The notes under the pieces are model-generated. The model searched no databases. It was given only the letters and a program-made list of their open reading frames with translations, and was not told the DNA's origin. This document shows, one piece after another, positions 9,654 to 20,575 of a stretch of 64,000 nt of DNA. Each line of letters starts with the position of its first letter. The first letter of the stretch is position 1. A program made the position numbers and the translations under genes. This stretch comes from Streptococcus sanguinis. GTDB lineage: Bacteria > Bacillota > Bacilli > Lactobacillales > Streptococcaceae. The stretch lies in the NCBI RefSeq assembly GCF_003943735.1, contig NZ_RJMV01000009.1, forward strand, positions 1 to 64,000. Reading direction: 5' to 3'.

Positions 9654-9681
9654 TTCTCCTACAGACCTTTCTGCAGGAGAA
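9654..9681 (-). terminator. Intrinsic terminator after glucokinase
   Basis: 12-bp arms 9654-9665 / 9670-9681 with a 4-nt loop and a U-rich tail (plus-strand AAAAA before 9654) on the minus strand. Confidence 0.8.
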
Positions 9682-9703
9682 CAAATGAAGCAAACTTGTT
9701 GAA

Positions 9704-10663
9704 TTATTGTAAAACCAATGATGCTGCCCCGATAACACCAGCATCATTTCCAAGAGTAGCCAAGGCCAACTTGGTTGAAGTACGAACCTGCGGGAAGCTA
9801 TTCTCTTCATAAACCTTGCGTACGCCATCCAGCAGGAAGTCACCCGCAGCTGATACGCCACCACCAATAACAATTGTAGATGGATTTAGGATAGAGCCGA
9901 TATTGGCACAGGCGATTCCTAGATAACGAGCAAAATTGCGATAGACAATCAGAGCCAGCTCATCGCCTTCTTTCGCCAAGTCAAAGACAATCTTTGCATT
10001 AACATCTTCACCGTTGTCAATCAGTTTTTTCAACTCGGCATCACCAGCATACTCATCAGCATAGCGGCGAGTCAGATTGACAATACCAGTCGCAGATGCA
10101 ACCGTCTCCAAGCAGCCCTTCTTGCCACAGGTACATTGAATCGGCTGATCAAAGTCAACAGTGATGTGGCCCAACTCCCCTGCTGCTCCAGCAAGTCCGT
10201 GCAAGAGCTTGCCTTCGGCAACAATTCCTCCGCCAACACCTGTACCCAGTGTCATAAAGACTACATCAGGCTGGTTTTCTCCAGCGCCCATCCAACGTTC
10301 ACCCAAAGCAGCAACGTTAGCGTCGTTGTCAATATAGAAAGGAATCCCAGTCGCTTTTTCAATCTTATCCTTGACCGGCTGCAGCGTCTTCCAATTGAGA
10401 TTGTAAGCACCGATAACAGTCCCTTTCTCACGGTCAACTACTCCTGGCGAACCCATACCAATCCCGATAAAATCCTCTGCTGAAAGCTGAAGTAAGTCCA
10501 AACGGTGCAGGATCGACTCAACCATATCATCTACGATGTGGCTACCTTCGTCCAAAATATTGGTTTTAATGGACCATTTTTCCTGGATTTCGCCCTCTGA
10601 AGTCAAAATAGCAAACTTAATAGATGTTCCACCAAGGTCAATTCCGATTATTTTTTTCGACAT
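9704..10663 (-). CDS. glk: Glucokinase (ROK family)
   Basis: 319 aa. Phosphorylates free cytoplasmic glucose with ATP to glucose 6-phosphate. ROK features: N-terminal phosphate-binding [15 protein letters not shown], the substrate loop [23 protein letters not shown], and the zinc-binding [11 protein letters not shown]. No helix-turn-helix precedes the kinase domain, so it is an enzyme rather than a ROK repressor. An extended -10 TGATATAAT (TATAAT at 10699-10694) is upstream and a strong terminator follows, so it is monocistronic. In streptococci most glucose enters by PTS; this enzyme serves glucose freed from disaccharides. Confidence 0.93.
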   Translation of the reverse strand: MSKKIIGIDLGGTSIKFAILTSEGEIQEKWSIKTNILDEGSHIVDDMVESILHRLDLLQLSAEDFIGIGMGSPGVVDREKGTVIGAYNLNWKTLQPVKDKIEKATGIPFYIDNDANVAALGERWMGAGENQPDVVFMTLGTGVGGGIVAEGKLLHGLAGAAGELGHITVDFDQPIQCTCGKKGCLETVASATGIVNLTRRYADEYAGDAELKKLIDNGEDVNAKIVFDLAKEGDELALIVYRNFARYLGIACANIGSILNPSTIVIGGGVSAAGDFLLDGVRKVYEENSFPQVRTSTKLALATLGNDAGVIGAASLVLQ

Positions 10664-10785
10664 GATGTTCTCCTCTGTGTTTTATTTATCATCATTATAT
10701 CAGATTTTTTCAGTAAGGAAAAGGTTTGCATAAAGAAAAGTGAAAATCAACAAAAATCTAACTTTGCTACTTCTCTTAGCCACTT

Positions 10786-11376
10786 TTATCCTTTACTTTC
10801 TTGTACTAGTAATTTCTTTTTCTTAACCAATGGCTTATGGTTAGATTCTATCCTCCACTCTCTTTCATAATACTTCATTGAATCATATATACGTTCCAGA
10901 AACGTTTCTTCAAGAAAAATCAACGGGATAATTAAATCAACTTGATTTTTAAAGACGCGCTTCTTATTTTTACGTACAATAGCTGAAGTTTTACAAAGTC
11001 CCTCGACGTCATTAAAATTTATTTCAATTCTGTAAGAAGTTGTAAACCTGTTTCGTATTATACGAAAATTTATCTCTGACACATCTTTCCATGAAAAAAA
11101 TTCTCTATCAGCCACTAGAGAAGGCTTATAATAGAAACCGTTCACCGTTAGTCTAACGAACTCTTTGTCAGCAAAAAGAAGACTCCAAGAAGCGAACAAA
11201 ATTAGATATAAAATCAAAAGTAATACTAATAAAATGTAAGAATAAAAATATGTCAGTCGATTTTCCAAAACGATAAAACAGACAAAAAAATAAGACAAAA
11301 AAATAGAAAATAAACTATTAAGAATTGCCCAAAAAAGTATTTTTTTCGAACTTCTTTTTATTATTCTTTCTTGCAC
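10786..11376 (-). CDS. Two-TM membrane protein, paralogue A
   Basis: 196 aa. Basic N-terminus, two long hydrophobic helices (about residues 13-35 and 42-67), then a soluble domain. The segment following the helices (LFADKEFVRLTVNGFYYKPSL ... FSWKDVSEINFRI) aligns by eye with the same region of the protein at 11901-12488, so the two are paralogues. This two-helix plus beta-rich layout recalls PH-like bacterial membrane proteins, but I cannot place it in a named family with confidence. The C-terminus is Lys-rich (VKKKKLL). AT-rich with many rare-looking codons compared with neighbours. Function unknown. Confidence 0.7.
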   Translation of the reverse strand: MQERIIKRSSKKILFWAILNSLFSIFLSYFFVCFIVLENRLTYFYSYILLVLLLILYLILFASWSLLFADKEFVRLTVNGFYYKPSLVADREFFSWKDVSEINFRIIRNRFTTSYRIEINFNDVEGLCKTSAIVRKNKKRVFKNQVDLIIPLIFLEETFLERIYDSMKYYEREWRIESNHKPLVKKKKLLVQESKG

Positions 11377-11418
11377 TATTTTTCACCAATAATCTTTTCT
11401 ATATTTACTCATCCTAAC

Positions 11419-11829
11419 TCACAACTCTTTTGTAAAATAATATCTTTCACCAGTATAGGGGTATTCTTTCAACGCGAACACTTCTGTATAGCCGTGCTGT
11501 TTATAAAAATCTGGGGCTTGAAACCGATACGTATCCACAAATGAATATTTGCATTTTCTTACTCTGGCTTCTTGTTCAGCCCTACACATTATTTTTGAGC
11601 CTATGCCTTGCCCTCGTAAATCCTCACTCACATACAAATATTCAATCTCCAGCCAATTACCAAAAGTTTCGGCCGCCATACCAGCCAGCAGATTTCCTTG
11701 TTCGTCTTCTACATAGATGTTAAGAGGCTCACTTTTGGAGGACTCTCTTTTAGAGCGATTGTAGGATCTGATTAAATTTCCCAGTTCTTGTGTCTTCTTC
11801 GAGTTGGTATTTTCCAATCTTAGTTTCAT
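11419..11829 (-). CDS. GNAT-family N-acetyltransferase
   Basis: 136 aa single-domain GNAT. The acetyl-CoA pyrophosphate loop is RGQGIGSKI (about residue 75), preceded by the beta4 strand IEYLYVSEDL and followed by YSFVDTYRFQAPDFYKQHGYTEVF, the usual C-terminal half. Substrate cannot be told. It lies between two paralogous membrane-protein genes, all on the minus strand with short gaps, so a common transcript is plausible. Confidence 0.85.
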   Translation of the reverse strand: MKLRLENTNSKKTQELGNLIRSYNRSKRESSKSEPLNIYVEDEQGNLLAGMAAETFGNWLEIEYLYVSEDLRGQGIGSKIMCRAEQEARVRKCKYSFVDTYRFQAPDFYKQHGYTEVFALKEYPYTGERYYFTKEL

Positions 11830-11900
11830 AGATGCCTCCGTTCCATCTCTAAAGGTTTTAGATTTACAGTTTATGAAACTGTTCGGACTATATCTTCACT

Positions 11901-12488
11901 TTAAATATCCTTCTGATTTGCTTGCCATTGATTATGGTAATCCATCATCGTTTCATAAATATATTTTGGTTTCTCTTTTTTCAATAACATAAGAGTAATT
12001 TCTAACGTTTCAGGAATACCAAACTTATATCTTTTGCTCTTTCTAGAAGCAAGCCTACTTCTCTTCAAAACTGCAGGATCCACTGAATGAAAACAAATCG
12101 TCAAAATATGACTCTTATTGAATAATTGATATTTTGCATAATGTCGAATACGTTCAATTCTATAGTCTATTCTCTGGATTTCTTCCCAACTATAAAACGA
12201 AACTTCTCTAAAAAGAAGGGGTTTAAAGTAAAAGCCCTGTTCCGTTAGACGAAGAAAACGTTTATCCCTAAACAAACAAATCCATACCAAAATAGAAAGA
12301 AAATCAAAAACAATTGTACCTATCACTAAAAATATTTTTTCAATCTCAGAAATATTGGAATCGAATAATAGGTATCCGTTTTTAGATGGTAATACAAGAA
12401 CTGCAGTCATAAAGACAGCAAGAGCGCCCGCCGATATAGCTATGATGAATATCTTCAACCAGCTCTGCCTAAACACTACTTCATTCAT
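11901..12488 (-). CDS. Two-TM membrane protein, paralogue B
   Basis: 195 aa with two hydrophobic helices (about residues 12-33 and 50-72) and a basic C-terminal domain. Shared with paralogue A: the pattern LF-DK-F-RLT-GFYFKPLLFRE ... YSWEEIQRIDYRI. It starts inside the stop codon of the ABC-F gene (ATGA overlap), so it is the last gene of the DUF1149-to-ABC-F operon, or is at least translationally coupled to it. No catalytic motif is visible. Function unknown. Confidence 0.72.
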   Translation of the reverse strand: MNEVVFRQSWLKIFIIAISAGALAVFMTAVLVLPSKNGYLLFDSNISEIEKIFLVIGTIVFDFLSILVWICLFRDKRFLRLTEQGFYFKPLLFREVSFYSWEEIQRIDYRIERIRHYAKYQLFNKSHILTICFHSVDPAVLKRSRLASRKSKRYKFGIPETLEITLMLLKKEKPKYIYETMMDYHNQWQANQKDI

Positions 12489-14353
12489 TCGTTTAACCCA
12501 CTCAGGTATTCATAGCGCTCGTATTTTTCCAGCAGCTTGTCATTCTGCTCATCCAGTTCTTGCTGGAGTTCAGACAGGCGAGTAAAGTCCGAACCATTCT
12601 CCTGCATGGCCGCTTCAATCTCAGAAATCCGCTCCTCCAGCGCCTCGATATCGGCCTCAATAGACTCCCACTCCTGCTTTTCAAAGTAGGTCATGCGCTT
12701 TTTCTCCTCACGCACTTTGGCCGATTTTTCCTTTTCCGCCTTTTGGGAAATAGCAGAGCTTTCTGCCAGAAAGGCTTTTTCATCCAGGTAATCCGTGTAA
12801 TTACCGAAAAACTCTCTGATACCCCCATCTTCAAAAGCTAAAATCTTGCTAGATACCTTGTCTAGGAAATAACGGTCGTGGCTGACTGTAATAACTGGCC
12901 CGGCAAAGCCTTGCAGAAAATTCTCCAAGACCGTCAGAGTCGCAATATCCAAATCATTGGTCGGCTCATCAAGAAGCAAGACATTCGGCTTTTCTAAGAG
13001 CAGCTTGAGCAGATAAAGTCGCTTTTTCTCTCCACCAGAAAGCTTTTCGATTAAAGTCCCATGAGTAGAACGAGGAAAAAGAAACTGCTCCAAGAGTTCT
13101 GCAATGGAAGTCGTCCCGCTGCCTATCTTGACCTCCTCAGCCACTTCTTGCAGGTAATTGATTACCCGCTTACACTCATCCAAGCCCTCAATCTGCTGAG
13201 AGAAATAGGCCACTCGGACTGTCTCTCCGATAATGAGCTGACCAGCCTGAGGCTGAAGTTTACCGGCAATCAGATTAAGCAAGGTTGACTTGCCGACACC
13301 GTTATCTCCAACAATCCCAATGCGGTCCTTGTTCTGGATCAAAAGACTGAACTGAGAGAGAATAGGCTTCTGGTCATAAGCAAAGTCTACATTTTGAAAC
13401 TCGATAACCTTCTTACCGATACGACTGGTTTCGAAGTTCATTTCCAGATTGCTCTCAGTCGTCTGGCCTGCCAAATCTTTCTTGAGGTCATGGAAACGAT
13501 TGATACGAGCCTGTTGCTTGGTTGCCCGAGCCTGAGGCTGCCGTCGCATCCAGGATAACTCCTGCTTGTATAGTTGCTGCTTTTTGTGGAGTAAGGCCGC
13601 ATCCCGTTCATCCTGCTCCGCCTTAAGACGGACATAATCTTGATAATTTCCTTGGTATTCAATCAAGCGACCGCCATCTAGCTCAAAAATCCGAGTTGAA
13701 ATGTTATCCAAGAAATAGCGATCATGGGTGATGAAAAGCACGGTCTTCTTGGAATTTTTCAAGAAATGGGTCAGCCATTCAATGGTATCAATATCTAGGT
13801 GGTTGGTCGGCTCGTCCAGCAAGAGCAAATCGGCATCACCTAAGAGAACCTGAGCCAGCTGAACTCGGCGACGAAGACCTCCTGATAACTGACCAACCTT
13901 AAGTGACAGATTAGTCAGACCAAGCTTGGACAGAACCGTCTTGACCTGACTTTCGATTTCCCAAGCATGGAGCGAGTCCATCTCGGCCATAACCGCTTCT
14001 AGTCTTGACTGTTGGCTTTCATCATAAGCCGTCAGGAGCAGCTCATATTCTCGAATCAACTGCATTTCCCGTAAATCACTTGATAGAACAGTGTCAAGCA
14101 CCGTCTGCTCTTCATCGAAATCAGGCTCCTGAGTCAGATAAGCAATTTTATAGCCCGTCTTAGCAGAAAAAGGGCTGACATCTCCGTCAAAGCCCGACTT
14201 GCCTGACAAGACATCCAGCAGCGTTGTCTTTCCTGTTCCATTAACACCAATCAGACCAATCCGGTCTAGCTCATGAATGATAAAGGAAATATCCCGAAAA
14301 ACAGTCTTATCTCCTACTGATTTGGTTAGCTTGTCAACGATAAAATCGCTCAT
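12485..14353 (-). CDS. ABC-F ATPase, Uup-like
   Basis: 622 aa with two ABC cassettes and no membrane segment, the ABC-F layout of soluble ribosome-associated ATPases. Cassette 1: Walker [10 protein letters not shown] (residues 36-44), signature [13 protein letters not shown], Walker [14 protein letters not shown]. The inter-domain linker around [18 protein letters not shown] is the basic P-site-tRNA-interaction type. Cassette 2: [33 protein letters not shown]. The last 90 residues are a charged coiled coil ([14 protein letters not shown]..., then Glu-rich heptads), as in Uup. Likely role in ribosome function or DNA/tRNA-related quality control rather than drug efflux (inference). Overlaps the cca stop region by 4 nt. 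Confidence 0.9.
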   Translation of the reverse strand: MSDFIVDKLTKSVGDKTVFRDISFIIHELDRIGLIGVNGTGKTTLLDVLSGKSGFDGDVSPFSAKTGYKIAYLTQEPDFDEEQTVLDTVLSSDLREMQLIREYELLLTAYDESQQSRLEAVMAEMDSLHAWEIESQVKTVLSKLGLTNLSLKVGQLSGGLRRRVQLAQVLLGDADLLLLDEPTNHLDIDTIEWLTHFLKNSKKTVLFITHDRYFLDNISTRIFELDGGRLIEYQGNYQDYVRLKAEQDERDAALLHKKQQLYKQELSWMRRQPQARATKQQARINRFHDLKKDLAGQTTESNLEMNFETSRIGKKVIEFQNVDFAYDQKPILSQFSLLIQNKDRIGIVGDNGVGKSTLLNLIAGKLQPQAGQLIIGETVRVAYFSQQIEGLDECKRVINYLQEVAEEVKIGSGTTSIAELLEQFLFPRSTHGTLIEKLSGGEKKRLYLLKLLLEKPNVLLLDEPTNDLDIATLTVLENFLQGFAGPVITVSHDRYFLDKVSSKILAFEDGGIREFFGNYTDYLDEKAFLAESSAISQKAEKEKSAKVREEKKRMTYFEKQEWESIEADIEALEERISEIEAAMQENGSDFTRLSELQQELDEQNDKLLEKYERYEYLSGLNE

Positions 14354-15549
14354 TTCTTCTCCTCGATATAAGCATAAATGGCCTCTAAGTCATTAGGTAA
14401 GCAGCCGTCTACAATAGCGTGTTCCAACTCTTTCAGAATTTGACCCAGTTTTGGTCCTGGCTCAAAGCCGAACTCCCGCATCAGCATGCCGCCATTGACC
14501 ACCATTTCCTGCTTGCTGCGAATAGTCAGACTGGCATCAAGATTCTGAATCGCAGAGAAATCAACTACCAAACCTTGCGCCTGTCGAAGCTCCTCTGCTT
14601 GTAGCAATAAGTCTATATCGTAATCATAGCAGTCCCGCTTGGTCAAGTCTCGTTCTGAGCGGATGGCCGCAATCTCAACCAAATCTTCTACTTTCTTGGC
14701 AAATTCACGAGAGGTCTTCCATTTTTTTAGAAAACCTTTAACATTTTGAACATCTAAAGCCAGTAAAAGCGCTGCCCAAGCTTGCTCGGATGCTGAAAAG
14801 CAAAAATCTGAAGCCAAGTCAAAGAGCCGTTCTAGCTTAGCTCTGCTTCCTTTTAAATCTGGTAAAAATTCAATAGCACCGCTTGTCAAGAGTGCTTCTA
14901 AACCCTTGCGCCAGAACGGAGCCAGCAAGAGCTTGTCGAACTCGATAAAAATTCGTTCAACTGAAATTTTTTCAAGCAAAGGAGCACAATCCTTCATAGC
15001 ATCAAAAGTATCTTGCTCTAAATCAAAATCCAAGGCAGCTTGAAAACGAAAGCCCCGCATGATGCGGAGAGCATCTTCATTAAAACGCTCTGCTGCCGTT
15101 CCAACTGCCCGCAAAATCTGATTTTCCAAGTCAACCAAGCCTTGGAAAAGATCAATAACCTGGCCGTTTTCATCCAAAGCTAGAGCATTGATGGTGAAAT
15201 CGCGCCGCTTGAGATCTTCTTCCAACGAGCGCACAAAAGAAACCTTACTAGGCCTGCGGTAGTCCACATAGACATCCTCGGTCCGGAAAGTCGTCACTTC
15301 GTATTCGCGGTTATTTTCCAAGACCAAGACGGTTCCATGCTCAATCCCCACATCAACTGTACGGTCAAAGATACGCTTGGTTTCCTCAGGATAGCTGGAG
15401 CTAGCGATATCCACATCGTGAATAGGTCGCAGCGAAAGAGCATCTCGAACAGAGCCCCCAACAAAATATGCTTCAAAGCCAGCCGCTTTTATCTTCTCTA
15501 ATACTGGCAAAGCCTCCTGAAATTCAGAAGGCAGAGTTTCTAATCTCAT
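14350..15549 (-). CDS. cca: CCA-adding tRNA nucleotidyltransferase
   Basis: 399 aa class II nucleotidyltransferase that builds or repairs the 3'-CCA end of tRNA without a template. Head domain: GGSVRDALS and the metal-binding DVDIASS, then [17 protein letters not shown] and the neck motif [16 protein letters not shown], with [15 protein letters not shown]. The C-terminal body and tail are helical. Overlaps dapB (upstream) and the ABC-F gene (downstream) by 4 nt each, so all three are translationally coupled. Confidence 0.95.
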   Translation of the reverse strand: MRLETLPSEFQEALPVLEKIKAAGFEAYFVGGSVRDALSLRPIHDVDIASSSYPEETKRIFDRTVDVGIEHGTVLVLENNREYEVTTFRTEDVYVDYRRPSKVSFVRSLEEDLKRRDFTINALALDENGQVIDLFQGLVDLENQILRAVGTAAERFNEDALRIMRGFRFQAALDFDLEQDTFDAMKDCAPLLEKISVERIFIEFDKLLLAPFWRKGLEALLTSGAIEFLPDLKGSRAKLERLFDLASDFCFSASEQAWAALLLALDVQNVKGFLKKWKTSREFAKKVEDLVEIAAIRSERDLTKRDCYDYDIDLLLQAEELRQAQGLVVDFSAIQNLDASLTIRSKQEMVVNGGMLMREFGFEPGPKLGQILKELEHAIVDGCLPNDLEAIYAYIEEKK

Positions 15550-16313
15550 AGTAAATGTTCCAATCCATAGACTAATTCTGAGCGTTTGACAACTTCTTTA
15601 ATGGCAAGATTAACTCCTGTCATAAAGGAAGCACGGTCATAGGAATCATGCCGCAGCGTCAATCCCTCTCCCTGGCTGCCAAAGATTACTTCTTGATGGG
15701 CAACCAGACCAGGCAAGCGAACCGAATGGATACGCATGCCATCGAAATCAGCTCCTCGGGCGCCAACTATAGACTCTTCCTCATCAGCAGCTCCCTGCTC
15801 CTTGCTTGATCTGACTTGACTGATGAGCTCAGCTGTCTTGATAGCTGTCCCACTCGGTGCATCCTTTTTCTGGTCATGATGCAGCTCGATAATTTCTATA
15901 TTTGGGAAATACTTAGCTGCCTGAGCCGCAAACTGCATCAGCAAAACAGCTCCCAAAGCAAAGTTTGGTGCAATCAATCCGCCCAGCTTCTTTTCCCTAG
16001 ACAATGTGATTAACTCTTCCAACTGCTCTGGAGTAAAACCTGTCGTTCCAACCACCGGGCAAAATCCCTGTTCCAGAGCGAAGCGAGTATTGTCATAAGC
16101 TACTTTTGGGGTTGTAAAATCAACCCAGACATGGGCTTCCAGACCAGCCAATTCTTCCTTAGCATTGAAGACAGGAACACCAGCCACTTCTTTTTCATCC
16201 GTGAAAGGATCCAGCAGTCCAACTAATTCTAGTTCAGGATCTTCTGTCACCATTTTATAGGCTGCTTGACCCATTTTCCCTTTAAAACCAGCAATAATAA
16301 CTTTGATACTCAT
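15546..16313 (-). CDS. dapB: 4-hydroxy-tetrahydrodipicolinate reductase
   Basis: 255 aa from the ATG of [15 protein letters not shown], which has AGGAGG 6 nt upstream; the frame extends 11 codons further but without a ribosome site. NAD(P)H-dependent second step from aspartate semialdehyde condensation towards diaminopimelate and lysine, for peptidoglycan. Rossmann [18 protein letters not shown], catalytic [15 protein letters not shown] and the C-terminal [12 protein letters not shown] are seen. Embedded between degV and cca in a conserved streptococcal order. Confidence 0.95.
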   Translation of the reverse strand: MSIKVIIAGFKGKMGQAAYKMVTEDPELELVGLLDPFTDEKEVAGVPVFNAKEELAGLEAHVWVDFTTPKVAYDNTRFALEQGFCPVVGTTGFTPEQLEELITLSREKKLGGLIAPNFALGAVLLMQFAAQAAKYFPNIEIIELHHDQKKDAPSGTAIKTAELISQVRSSKEQGAADEEESIVGARGADFDGMRIHSVRLPGLVAHQEVIFGSQGEGLTLRHDSYDRASFMTGVNLAIKEVVKRSELVYGLEHLL

Positions 16314-16354
16314 GTTTCTCCTCCTTACAGAGACAAGCTCAGGCACTCAGACAA

Positions 16355-17203
16355 TCAAATTACAGGAATATAAGCAAGTGCAACACTACCCCTGCCTAGG
16401 TGCGTCCCGATAACACTGCCAAAGGTTGCGATAGGAACTTCGCCAGCAATACCGCTGTCTAGCAGATGTTGCCGTAGCTCAGCTGCTTTTTCTGGCGCAT
16501 TGCCATGGATAACCATAATCTGACAAGCACCGCCTGCTGTTCTTTCTTGGACAAGTTCCAGCATACGCTTGGTAGCCTTCTTCTCCGTCCGAATCTTTTC
16601 AAAAACCTCTATCACACCATGATCGTTAAAATACAGAATAGGCTTGATGCTGAGCAGATTTCCCAGAATAGCTGCACCGTTAGACAGGCGTCCTCCTTTG
16701 ACCAAGTGGTTCAAGTCATCCACCATGATAAAGGCGCTGGTGCCATCAATCTGCTTTTGAACATTAGCTAAAATTGTTTCAAAATCTAGGCCTTGTTCTG
16801 CCCATTCTAGAGCTGATTGGGCCATGATACCGAGCGGTGCACTGGTAATCTTGGAATCCGGAAAGGCAATTTTCAAACCATGAAACTCATCTTTTAGATA
16901 CTGAATATTTTGGTAAAAACCAGAAATACCGCTAGATAGAAAGAGCCCCAGAACATGGGTATAGTCCTTGCCATCTAGAATGGTGAGAATCTCTTCTAAC
17001 TCAGCAATGCTAGGCTGACTGGTCTTGGGCAGTTCATCTGACTGAGCCATTTTTTCATAAAATTCACTAGCTGTTAAGTTTCTGCCTTCGACATAAGACT
17101 CACCAGCAATCACGACTGGAATATCCAAAACGAAAAGATTTTCATTCTCCAGTAGGGAAGCCGGCAGATAGGCCGATGAATCTGTGATAACCGCTAACCT
17201 CAT
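16355..17203 (-). CDS. DegV family fatty-acid-binding protein
   Basis: 282 aa, full length for the family (about 280). DegV/FakB proteins bind a fatty acid and present it to the kinase FakA, which phosphorylates it for phospholipid synthesis. Family features: N-terminal [21 protein letters not shown] (with the conserved Thr-Ser), [21 protein letters not shown] and the C-terminal [18 protein letters not shown], where the His/Gly loop closes over the ligand carboxylate. No fakA is nearby. The start ATG lies 3 nt after the DUF1149 stop. Which fatty acid it prefers cannot be told. Confidence 0.9.
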   Translation of the reverse strand: MRLAVITDSSAYLPASLLENENLFVLDIPVVIAGESYVEGRNLTASEFYEKMAQSDELPKTSQPSIAELEEILTILDGKDYTHVLGLFLSSGISGFYQNIQYLKDEFHGLKIAFPDSKITSAPLGIMAQSALEWAEQGLDFETILANVQKQIDGTSAFIMVDDLNHLVKGGRLSNGAAILGNLLSIKPILYFNDHGVIEVFEKIRTEKKATKRMLELVQERTAGGACQIMVIHGNAPEKAAELRQHLLDSGIAGEVPIATFGSVIGTHLGRGSVALAYIPVI

Positions 17204-17205
17204 GA

Positions 17206-17580
17206 TTAAAACTCCAAATTAATGCCCGGCAAATCCAGAGCAATTTCTGTTACTTCATAAGTCAAGCGGTTGAGCATGGTCAGGCAAGGCCGAGCCAGCT
17301 CTTCTACTTCATCGTGGTCAAATTCACTTGGTTCCTCAATAAGACGACCGTGAATGTGGTTGGCTTGCGAAATGGTTCCGCTGATAACAAAATTCTCAAA
17401 AACAATCATAAAGGTCAAAATCACAATCAATGAAGTTGTGTGAGCTTCGACGTCTCTTTTGACCAATTGGAAATTCACATCAACCTTGGTTTCAGGTGTT
17501 CCATTTTCTTTTTCCCACTCAAAATTTCGGGCGTCAAAATGGTATTGACTAACAAATTCTTTTTCGCGCTGTATGTTCAT
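17206..17580 (-). CDS. DUF1149 family protein
   Basis: 124 aa from ATG of [16 protein letters not shown], with AGGAG about 8 nt upstream and an extended -10 TGGTATAAT (TATAAT at 17617-17612) before it; the longer in-frame extension would run through the promoter and is not used. Acidic, cytoplasmic, no membrane segment. Conserved features I recognise for DUF1149: the N-terminal [20 protein letters not shown] and the central [10 protein letters not shown]. Function not established. It is first in the operon leading to degV, dapB, cca and ABC-F. Confidence 0.8.
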   Translation of the reverse strand: MNIQREKEFVSQYHFDARNFEWEKENGTPETKVDVNFQLVKRDVEAHTTSLIVILTFMIVFENFVISGTISQANHIHGRLIEEPSEFDHDEVEELARPCLTMLNRLTYEVTEIALDLPGINLEF

Positions 17581-17670
17581 TTTTATTCTCCTAAAAATAT
17601 GCGATAGGCCCATTATACCATATATCGAGCGAAGTTTCCATGCTAAAATTTGCAGGCCAGAAAACACAAA

Positions 17671-17700
17671 AAAGAATCTCACTGACAAGCGAGATTCTTT
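17671..17700 (-). terminator. Intrinsic terminator after fruA
   Basis: Arms 17671-17681 and 17690-17700 (AAAGAATCTC and its complement), U run on the minus strand, ending the fru operon. Confidence 0.75.
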
Positions 17701-17705
17701 AAATA

Positions 17706-19667
17706 TTATTTTTTAAGTGGTTTGCGCAGGTAACCAAAGATAATACCGCTGACTAATGCACCAATCAATACATATACCAAGTAAAGGATTGGATTATTTG
17801 TCAAACCGATAACGAAGATTCCTCCGTGAGGAGCCATGAGCTTGATACCTGACAATCCTACAAGAGCACCTGTTAGAGCTGAACCTACGATAAAGCTTGG
17901 AATAGCACGGGCTGGGTCAGCAGCTCCAAAAGGAATCGCTCCTTCTGTGATGAAAGATAGTCCCATGACGATGTTTGTCAAACCTGAATCACGTTCTTCT
18001 TCAGTGAATTTATGTTTGAACAAAAGAGTTGCAATAAATACTGCCAAAGGCGGAACCATACCAGCTGCCATTACCGCTGCCATAACAGGCGAACCACCAG
18101 TTGAAACAGTGCTTGCAAGTGTACTAGTACCAAATACGTAAGCAGCCTTATTAACCGGCCCACCCATATCGACAGCCATCATACCACCGACTAAGAGACC
18201 GAGGAGGACAGCAGAGCTTCCGCTCAGACTTGCCAAGAAATCATTCAAGGCTGTATTGATTGCTGACATTGGAATATTGACCGCCAACATCACAAATCCA
18301 GTCACAAGAACGCCAAGAAGAGGCAAGAGCAAGATTGAACGGATACCTTCAAGTGAACGAGGCAGACCTGCAAGAAGCTTGCGAAGAAGCAAGATAACAC
18401 CACCGGCTAAGAATCCTCCTACCAAAGCACCAAGGAAACCAGATGATACACCAGTTAATTCAAGAGTCTTCTGACCGCCTTCAGCATAGGCAACACCACC
18501 AAATGATGCACCGCTGCTCGCAATTGCTCCAGCTACAAAACCAGAAACCAGACCTGGCTTTTCAGCGATTGAGTAAGCGATATAACCAGCTAATACCGGC
18601 AACATGAAACCAAATGCTGCTCCACCAATTGCTTTAAACTGCGCTGCAATCTCATGATAACTTCCCAGATTAGAAAGCTGATCTTTTGGTACACCTAAGA
18701 TCTGATCCAGCAAGAATGCAATGGCAATCATAATCCCGCCACCAATAACGAATGGCAACATTTGGGAAACACCGCTCATCAAGTGCTTGTAGAAAGCGCC
18801 GCCCAGACTAAGTTTCTCATTGCTGGATTCTGCAGCACCGCTACCGTTAGCTGCCTTGTAAACCTCTGCATTTCCAGAAAGGGCCAGATTGATCAGTTCT
18901 TCTGTCTTACGAATACCGTCTGCAACTGGACGATTAATTAACGGCTTGCCGTCAAAGCGGTTCATTTCTACCGCCTTATCTGCAGCAATGATAACAGCCT
19001 TGGCATTTTTGATATCTTCTGCTGTCAGTTTATTTCCGACACCGCTGGCACCGTTGGTTTCAACCTTGATGCCGACACCCATTTCAGCAGCGACCTTCTG
19101 CAAGGCCTCTTGAGCCATGTAGGTATGCGCAATCCCTGTTGTACATGCTGTTACAGCCACAAGGAAGTCTCCGCCTTCATTGGCAGGTTCAACGACAGCA
19201 GGTTCTTCTGCTTTTTCCGAAGCTTGGTCAAAGAGCTCAACCACCTGATCAGGCGAAGTCACTTGGCGCAATTTATCCGCAAAACCATCCTTCATCAGGT
19301 ATTGAGACAATTCAGCCAAGGCAGCCAAGTGAGTATCGTTAGCGCCTTCTGGAGCTGCAATCATGAAGAAAAGATCAGTTGGTTGGCCATCCAAACTTTC
19401 GTAATCTACGCCTTTATTTGACTTGGCAAAAAGTACAGTAGCTTCTTTCACTGCAGCATTTTTGCTGTGGGGCATAGCGATTCCGTCACCCAAACCTGTA
19501 GAAGTCAAGGCTTCACGAGCCAAAATCCCTTCTTTGAAAGTCTCAAAGTCTGTCACATAGCCATGATTCACTAGGCTCTGAATCATTTCTTCGATAACAG
19601 CTTTTTTCTCTGTTGCCTGCAAGTCTAGCAACATCACATCTTTTCTTAGTAAGTCTTGAATTTTCAT
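17706..19667 (-). CDS. fruA: PTS fructose transporter, EIIABC
   Basis: 653 aa fusion that imports fructose and phosphorylates it to fructose 1-phosphate. EIIA (about 1-145) has its phospho-His in AMPHSKN (H67). EIIB (about 165-265) has the phospho-Cys in TACTTGIAHTYMA (C175). EIIC (about 290-650) has many membrane segments with GGAFYKHLMSGVSQMLPF at its start and FITEGAIPFGAADP, the conserved sugar-binding loop. Its ATG overlaps the fruK stop by 4 nt. Third gene of fruR-fruK-fruA. Confidence 0.96.
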   Translation of the reverse strand: MKIQDLLRKDVMLLDLQATEKKAVIEEMIQSLVNHGYVTDFETFKEGILAREALTSTGLGDGIAMPHSKNAAVKEATVLFAKSNKGVDYESLDGQPTDLFFMIAAPEGANDTHLAALAELSQYLMKDGFADKLRQVTSPDQVVELFDQASEKAEEPAVVEPANEGGDFLVAVTACTTGIAHTYMAQEALQKVAAEMGVGIKVETNGASGVGNKLTAEDIKNAKAVIIAADKAVEMNRFDGKPLINRPVADGIRKTEELINLALSGNAEVYKAANGSGAAESSNEKLSLGGAFYKHLMSGVSQMLPFVIGGGIMIAIAFLLDQILGVPKDQLSNLGSYHEIAAQFKAIGGAAFGFMLPVLAGYIAYSIAEKPGLVSGFVAGAIASSGASFGGVAYAEGGQKTLELTGVSSGFLGALVGGFLAGGVILLLRKLLAGLPRSLEGIRSILLLPLLGVLVTGFVMLAVNIPMSAINTALNDFLASLSGSSAVLLGLLVGGMMAVDMGGPVNKAAYVFGTSTLASTVSTGGSPVMAAVMAAGMVPPLAVFIATLLFKHKFTEEERDSGLTNIVMGLSFITEGAIPFGAADPARAIPSFIVGSALTGALVGLSGIKLMAPHGGIFVIGLTNNPILYLVYVLIGALVSGIIFGYLRKPLKK

Positions 19668-20575
19668 ATTTTTTCTACCTCTACTTTTTCATAGATTTCT
19701 TTTATATAATCAGCTGTCGCCAAATCATCTGAGAAGGTGGTCGCCGTTCCGCAGGCCACTCCCCATTTGAAGGCTTGAATAACATCACCAGAGCGGACAA
19801 ACTCTCCGGTAAATCCAGCCACCATAGAGTCGCCAGCACCAACAGAATTTTTCACATTGCCCTTGATAGGTTTAGCGAAATAGGCACCCTCTCGAGTTAC
19901 CAGCAAGGCACCGTCACCAGCCATGGAAATGATGACATGTTGGGCACCCTTGTCTAAGATTTGACGGGCATAACTCTCAATCTGATCCAAGCTTTCGAGC
20001 TTGACTCCGAAAATATCACCTAGTTCGTGGTTATTAGGTTTGACCAAGAGCGGCTCAAACTCTAATGAATCAAGCAACGTCTGGCCTTCAAAGTCACAGA
20101 CGACTTGCGCTCCTGTCTTTCTGGTCAGGCCAATCAACTCCTTGTAGACAACATTTCCTAGATTTTTAGGACTGCTGCCTGCGAAGACTACCGTATCTTC
20201 TGAGGTCAGAGAAGAAAGGAACTTCTCAAGTTCTTCTAGTTTCTGACTGGAAATTTCTGGACCAGGTCCATTAATTTCTGTCTCAGCATCTGCTTTAATC
20301 TTGACATTGATACGAGTATCCTGCTCAACTTCTACAAAATGGCTTGAGATTCCTTCCTCTTCCAGAGTATCTGTGATGAACTTGCCAGTAAAACCACCGA
20401 TAAAACCAGTCGCTGTATTCTCAATACCTAGACGTTTGAGAACTCGGCTAACGTTGATTCCCTTCCCGCCAGCGAATTTGTCGTCACTGTCCATCCGATT
20501 GACGCTTCCTATAAGGACCTTGTCCAGACGAACAATATAGTCGATGGAAGGGTTTAGTGTGACAGTATAAATCAT
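19664..20575 (-). CDS. fruK: 1-phosphofructokinase
   Basis: 303 aa PfkB/ribokinase-fold kinase converting fructose 1-phosphate to fructose 1,6-bisphosphate. Shows IYTVTLNPSIDYIVRL at the N-terminus, GGKGINVSRVLKRLG (PfkB signature 1), and the catalytic C-terminal VGAGDSMVAGF with the base Asp. Pairing with fruA and fruR favours 1-phosphofructokinase over tagatose 6-phosphate kinase. Overlaps fruR by 4 nt and fruA by 4 nt. Confidence 0.94.
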   Translation of the reverse strand: MIYTVTLNPSIDYIVRLDKVLIGSVNRMDSDDKFAGGKGINVSRVLKRLGIENTATGFIGGFTGKFITDTLEEEGISSHFVEVEQDTRINVKIKADAETEINGPGPEISSQKLEELEKFLSSLTSEDTVVFAGSSPKNLGNVVYKELIGLTRKTGAQVVCDFEGQTLLDSLEFEPLLVKPNNHELGDIFGVKLESLDQIESYARQILDKGAQHVIISMAGDGALLVTREGAYFAKPIKGNVKNSVGAGDSMVAGFTGEFVRSGDVIQAFKWGVACGTATTFSDDLATADYIKEIYEKVEVEKI

